From NCBI GenBank assembly GCA_041946865.1, contig JBHGBF010000119.1, positions 1 through 15,758 on the forward strand: 15,758 nt of DNA, given 5' to 3'. The first letter of the stretch is position 1. Each line of letters starts with the position of its first letter. This document shows positions 13,661 through 15,758 of the stretch, one piece after another. The position numbers and the translations under genes are program-made. The notes beneath the pieces were generated by a model. That model made no database searches. It was not told where the DNA came from and was given only the letters and a program-made list of their open reading frames with translations. The stretch comes from RPQK01 sp041946865 (GTDB taxonomy: Bacteria; Acidobacteriota; UBA6911; RPQK01).

Positions 13661-14494
13661 ATGATAAAACAAAAGCTGCTCATGCTGGTAGTTGGCTCGA
13701 TTCTCGCCTTTCCCTTTGCGCTCGCAGCTCCGCAGATCACGATTTTAGGAGATGACGAGGGAGGGTATCTCGGGGTCACGATCCGTGACGTGACGGCGGA
13801 TGACGTGAAGGAACTGAAGCTTCCGAAAGAAGCCGGGGTCTACGTCCGGGACGTCGACGAGGGCAGTCCTGCAGAGAAAGCCGGCCTGGCCGCCAAGGAC
13901 GTGATTACCGAGTACGCCGGCACGCCTGTCCTGAGCTCCCGGCAATTCCGTCGCCTGATCCTGGAGACGCCGCCTGATCGGGAAGTCGCTCTCGCCCTGG
14001 TCCGTAACGGACAGACGATCACGAAGACCGCCCGGATCGGCGAACGTGAGGCCGGGAGGGTCGGGCCTTCGTACGGCTTTCGGATGCCCCGCCGCGGACT
14101 GGAAGACTTCCGGTTCGAAATGCCTGATTTCCTGGGTGAAGGCCGTGGCCGAGGTATCATAATCGGACCGCGGCGCGCGCGCCTGGGGATCAACGGAATC
14201 AACCTGACTGACCAGATGGCAGATTTCCTGGCGGTTCCCGGAAAAGAAGGAGTCCTGGTCCTCGAGGTTCAAAAGGACAGTCCCGCAGAAAAAGCCGGAT
14301 TGAAGGCCGGTGACGTCATCACTGCCGTGGATGGGAAGGCGGTCGACAGCCTGTCCGAACTGTCCTCGCGGCTGGATGAAGGAACCGTTCAGCTTGACAT
14401 CGTCCGCGATAAGAAGAAGCAAAGCGTCCAGGTGACGATTTCCAACCCGAGGCGAGAGCGCACCGGGGGTGACGAAGCGCCAAAGAGGCTGTAA
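13661..14494 (+). CDS. Secreted double-PDZ-domain protein
   Basis: The 277-residue product has a signal peptide (MIKQKLLMLVVGSILAFPFALA, cut before APQ) and two PDZ domains, at about 36-127 and 174-262. Both contain the SPAEKAGL-x-(A/K)-x-DVIT peptide-binding core (69-83 and 207-221) and a GVxVRDV or GVLVLEV carboxylate-loop strand. The layout resembles the tail of HtrA/DegP proteases, but no trypsin-like domain precedes it. It is therefore an adaptor or scaffold rather than a protease. A glycine/arginine-rich linker (about 130-172) joins the domains. AAGGAG sits nine bases ahead of the ATG. It diverges from the PPIase gene and probably belongs to the same envelope quality-control set. Confidence 0.88.
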   Translation: MIKQKLLMLVVGSILAFPFALAAPQITILGDDEGGYLGVTIRDVTADDVKELKLPKEAGVYVRDVDEGSPAEKAGLAAKDVITEYAGTPVLSSRQFRRLILETPPDREVALALVRNGQTITKTARIGEREAGRVGPSYGFRMPRRGLEDFRFEMPDFLGEGRGRGIIIGPRRARLGINGINLTDQMADFLAVPGKEGVLVLEVQKDSPAEKAGLKAGDVITAVDGKAVDSLSELSSRLDEGTVQLDIVRDKKKQSVQVTISNPRRERTGGDEAPKRL

Positions 14495-14794
14495 GAGCGG
14501 TTCTATGGACTTCCAAGACCCGCCGTAGACCGGCGTGCATAGAAGAATTAGCGTGGAGCCGTTTTTCAGGCCGTTTTCGAGGCGACACCCCGGAATCAGA
14601 GGGAAGTAGGACCGCTTCCTGGCAGGGGCGAAGGCTTTCCTCCCACTCCTTAGAGTGCGAGGAACTCTCTGCACTCTTTCCGGGGGTCTCGCCTCAAAAG
14701 GGCTCTATCCCCAGCTCCTTTCCTCGCACGCCGGCGTGCCGCCGCCATCCACGCTTTTGTGGAAAACCCCGTGGAAAAGTGCCGCTACCGATTC
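14495..14794. other. 300-base gap between convergent genes
   Basis: No credible gene is seen here. Besides the large inverted-repeat element at 14574-14699, it contains a perfect 14-bp palindrome GCACGCCGGCGTGC (14726-14739) and a 12-bp-spaced direct repeat of GTGGAAAA (14759-14766, 14771-14778). No stem followed by a T-run, on either strand, marks a clear terminator, although the stems could slow polymerases arriving from both sides. Confidence 0.6.
14574..14699. repeat. 126-base inverted-repeat element, MITE-like or structured RNA
   Basis: The ends are imperfect inverted repeats. GAGGCGA (14579-14585) pairs with TCGCCTC (14689-14695). After one mismatch, ACCCCGGAA (14587-14595) pairs with TTCCGGGGGT (14678-14687) with a single bulged G, and TTTT/AAAA flanks extend it. 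Inside are AGAGTGC (14652-14658) with GCACTCT (14671-14677), whose loop holds a further GAG-GAA-CTC, and GGAAG (14602-14606) with CTTCC (14615-14619). The whole can fold as a branched structure on either strand. It resembles no RNA family I can name. A miniature inverted-repeat transposon or an intergenic structured RNA both fit. Confidence 0.55.
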
Positions 14795-15025
14795 CTAACG
14801 CGCCATGAAATCTGTGTTTGCAGCGGTTTGCATTCGTTTTGTGCAGGAATTGTATAGCAATCTAAGCGGCTTCTTATCAGCCCCTTGCGGGTAACGCGCG
14901 GAATCTTCAAGGGATGGCTGCCCGTTTTTTCGCATCTTTCGGCTGAACTGGACGGCAAGCCTGATCAGGGCGCGGGGATCGGTCCCCTGGAAAATGCGGT
15001 CACCCACCTCGACTCTGTACACCAT
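14795..15025 (-). CDS. 76-residue protein of unknown function in the lexA operon
   Basis: This small gene starts 11 bases after the lexA stop with an excellent GGAGGAGGAG ribosome site five bases ahead of its ATG, so it is very probably translated from the lexA transcript. The product is basic and soluble, with no signal peptide or membrane helix. The N-terminal part, VYRVEVGDRIFQGTDPRALIRLAVQ, reads as a strand pair followed by an amphipathic helix; the remainder is polar. I recognise no family. Co-transcription with lexA would make it SOS-inducible, and small SOS proteins beside lexA in other bacteria include cell-division inhibitors, but there is no sequence evidence for that role here. 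Confidence 0.7.
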   Translation of the reverse strand: MVYRVEVGDRIFQGTDPRALIRLAVQFSRKMRKNGQPSLEDSARYPQGADKKPLRLLYNSCTKRMQTAANTDFMAR

Positions 15026-15036
15026 AACTCCTCCTC

Positions 15037-15633
15037 CTAATACTTCCGCATGAGACCGACAACGACTCCCTGAACCCGAACCCGGCTTTCGTCGAGAACA
15101 ATGGGATCGAGGGTTTCGTTGGCAGGCTGCAGCCGGATCTGGCTGCCTTCGCGATAGTACTTCTTCAGAGTCACGTTCTCGCCGTCCACCAGGGCGATGA
15201 CGATTTCTCCGTTGTTGGCCTGCTCGCGCTGCTCCATGACCACGTAGTCCCCATGCCGGATCTGCTCATCGATCATGGAATCCCCGTTGACCCGCAAAAC
15301 ATAGTTGCTCTTGCCGGTCAGAAAACTTTCCGGGACGCAGATCTCTTCGGGTGCGCTGACTGCTTCCACAGGCCTGCCGGCGGCGACCCGGCCGAGCAGG
15401 GGAAGCGTGGCGGGGCTTTTGGTCTTCTCGATGACTTGGATGGAACGCGCCTGATTGCTCAGCCTGCGAATCAGGCCCCTCTGCTCGAGCGCCTTCAAAT
15501 GCTTGTAGACCCCATTCAATGAGTTGATTCCAAAATGATGGGCGATCTCCTCCAGGGTGGGCGAGTATCCGTTCTGGGTAAGAAAATCCTTCACAAACGC
15601 CAGTATCTGTTGCTGCCGCCTGGTCATCGACAT
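15037..15633 (-). CDS. lexA: LexA, SOS-response repressor and self-cleaving serine peptidase
   Basis: A 198-residue LexA. The N-terminal winged helix (3-68) has MTRRQQQILAFVKDFL, SPTLEEIAHHFGI and HLKALEQRGLI. The Ala-Gly cleavage site is A85-G86 in GRVAAGRPVE. The S24 peptidase dyad is S119 (NGDSM) and K157 (VTLKKY). It represses SOS genes until RecA filaments trigger cleavage. In the recognition helix S38 and N40 match E. coli Ser39 and Asn41, but E. coli Ala42, Glu44 and Glu45 are replaced by G41, Y43 and K44, implying a different operator. I start at ATG 15633, with GGGAGGG ahead of it; a frame open to 15756 reads through the promoter. It is followed by the 76-residue gene. Confidence 0.96.
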   Translation of the reverse strand: MSMTRRQQQILAFVKDFLTQNGYSPTLEEIAHHFGINSLNGVYKHLKALEQRGLIRRLSNQARSIQVIEKTKSPATLPLLGRVAAGRPVEAVSAPEEICVPESFLTGKSNYVLRVNGDSMIDEQIRHGDYVVMEQREQANNGEIVIALVDGENVTLKKYYREGSQIRLQPANETLDPIVLDESRVRVQGVVVGLMRKY

Positions 15634-15653
15634 CTGTTTCCCTCCCTTTCGGC

Positions 15654-15683
15654 AGTGTAGGTGAAGAAAAGGTGAAGTGTCAA
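15654..15683 (-). promoter_or_regulatory. lexA promoter with embedded direct-repeat operator
   Basis: On the minus strand TTGACA (15683-15678) and TACACT (15659-15654) are separated by 18 bases, a standard sigma-70 layout. The spacer contains TTCACC (15676-15671), five bases, and TTCACC (15665-15660), a perfect hexamer direct repeat with 11-bp pitch. A repressor bound there would block polymerase. The likely transcription start near 15647 leaves a leader of about 14 bases. LexA autoregulation through this repeat is the natural inference. Confidence 0.72.
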
Positions 15684-15758
15684 GAAGAATCTCTGGGTGG
15701 CCGTAACCGCTCAGTTTTCTGCGAGCGAAGCGGCAGGCGCTTTTGGAGTTCATCATGC

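Noticed and set aside
13745..14674. 309-residue minus-strand frame opposite the PDZ gene
   Set aside because: It is antisense to an intact double-PDZ gene with signal peptide and ribosome site. The translation has no recognisable family.
14574..14699. 6S, SRP, RNase P or tmRNA gene
   Set aside because: None of the conserved signature stretches of these RNAs is visible in either strand; only the general foldability is.
15634..15756. N-terminal extension of LexA
   Set aside because: The extra 41 residues have no LexA similarity and would be translated through the promoter. ATG 15633 has the ribosome site and the family start.

Overview
The window looks like a chromosomal segment of a Gram-negative bacterium. 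It is moderately GC-rich and densely coded. It carries LPS-heptose type genes (a family 9 glycosyltransferase and a heptose-7-phosphate kinase), an envelope-stress set (ECF sigma, zf-HC2 anti-sigma, parvulin, PDZ protein), a stand-alone B12 subunit next to an acyl-CoA mutase large subunit, and a LexA. The gene repertoire and style would suit Acidobacteriota or a neighbouring phylum. That is a guess from content, since no 16S or other marker with decisive signal is present. I see no tRNA, rRNA, transposase, phage gene or CRISPR array.

Layout. 1-1460: a secreted protein with a C-terminal BamE/SmpA-like fold, then about 600 bases with no convincing intact gene; these hold a possible decayed membrane-protein gene on the minus strand and a striking array of TTCAC direct repeats upstream of rimO. 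1461-7633 (+): a tight run rimO, yacG, pgpA, cinA, thpR, a Trm112-like zinc protein, a GT9 glycosyltransferase and rfaE1, with several 4-base or longer overlaps. 7652-10845 (-): an operon of acyl-CoA mutase large subunit, B12-binding small subunit, SprT-like metalloprotease and YfcE-type phosphoesterase. 10901-11003: a 21-bp tandem repeat. 11004-13524 (-): parvulin PPIase, ECF sigma factor, anti-sigma factor and a small secreted helical-repeat protein. 13661-14494 (+): a double-PDZ secreted protein diverging from the PPIase. 14495-14794: a gap between convergent genes holding a 126-base inverted-repeat element. 14795-15633 (-): lexA followed by a 76-residue gene with a strong ribosome binding site.

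The most interesting signal is regulatory. The lexA promoter has a TTGACA/TACACT core whose 18-base spacer is filled by the direct repeat TTCACC-N5-TTCACC. Exactly the same repeat, with the same 11-bp pitch, occurs upstream of rimO inside a five-copy, helically phased TTCAC array. The LexA recognition helix differs from the E. coli one, so a lineage-specific direct-repeat SOS operator controlling the rimO-yacG-pgpA-cinA-thpR run is a coherent hypothesis. Secondly, the mutase has Phe and Gln where methylmalonyl-CoA mutase has its substrate-carboxylate contacts Tyr89 and Arg207. It is therefore better read as an isobutyryl-CoA mutase type enzyme than as the methylmalonyl-CoA mutase an automatic annotation would give. 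Thirdly, a small gene of unknown function is co-transcribed with lexA.
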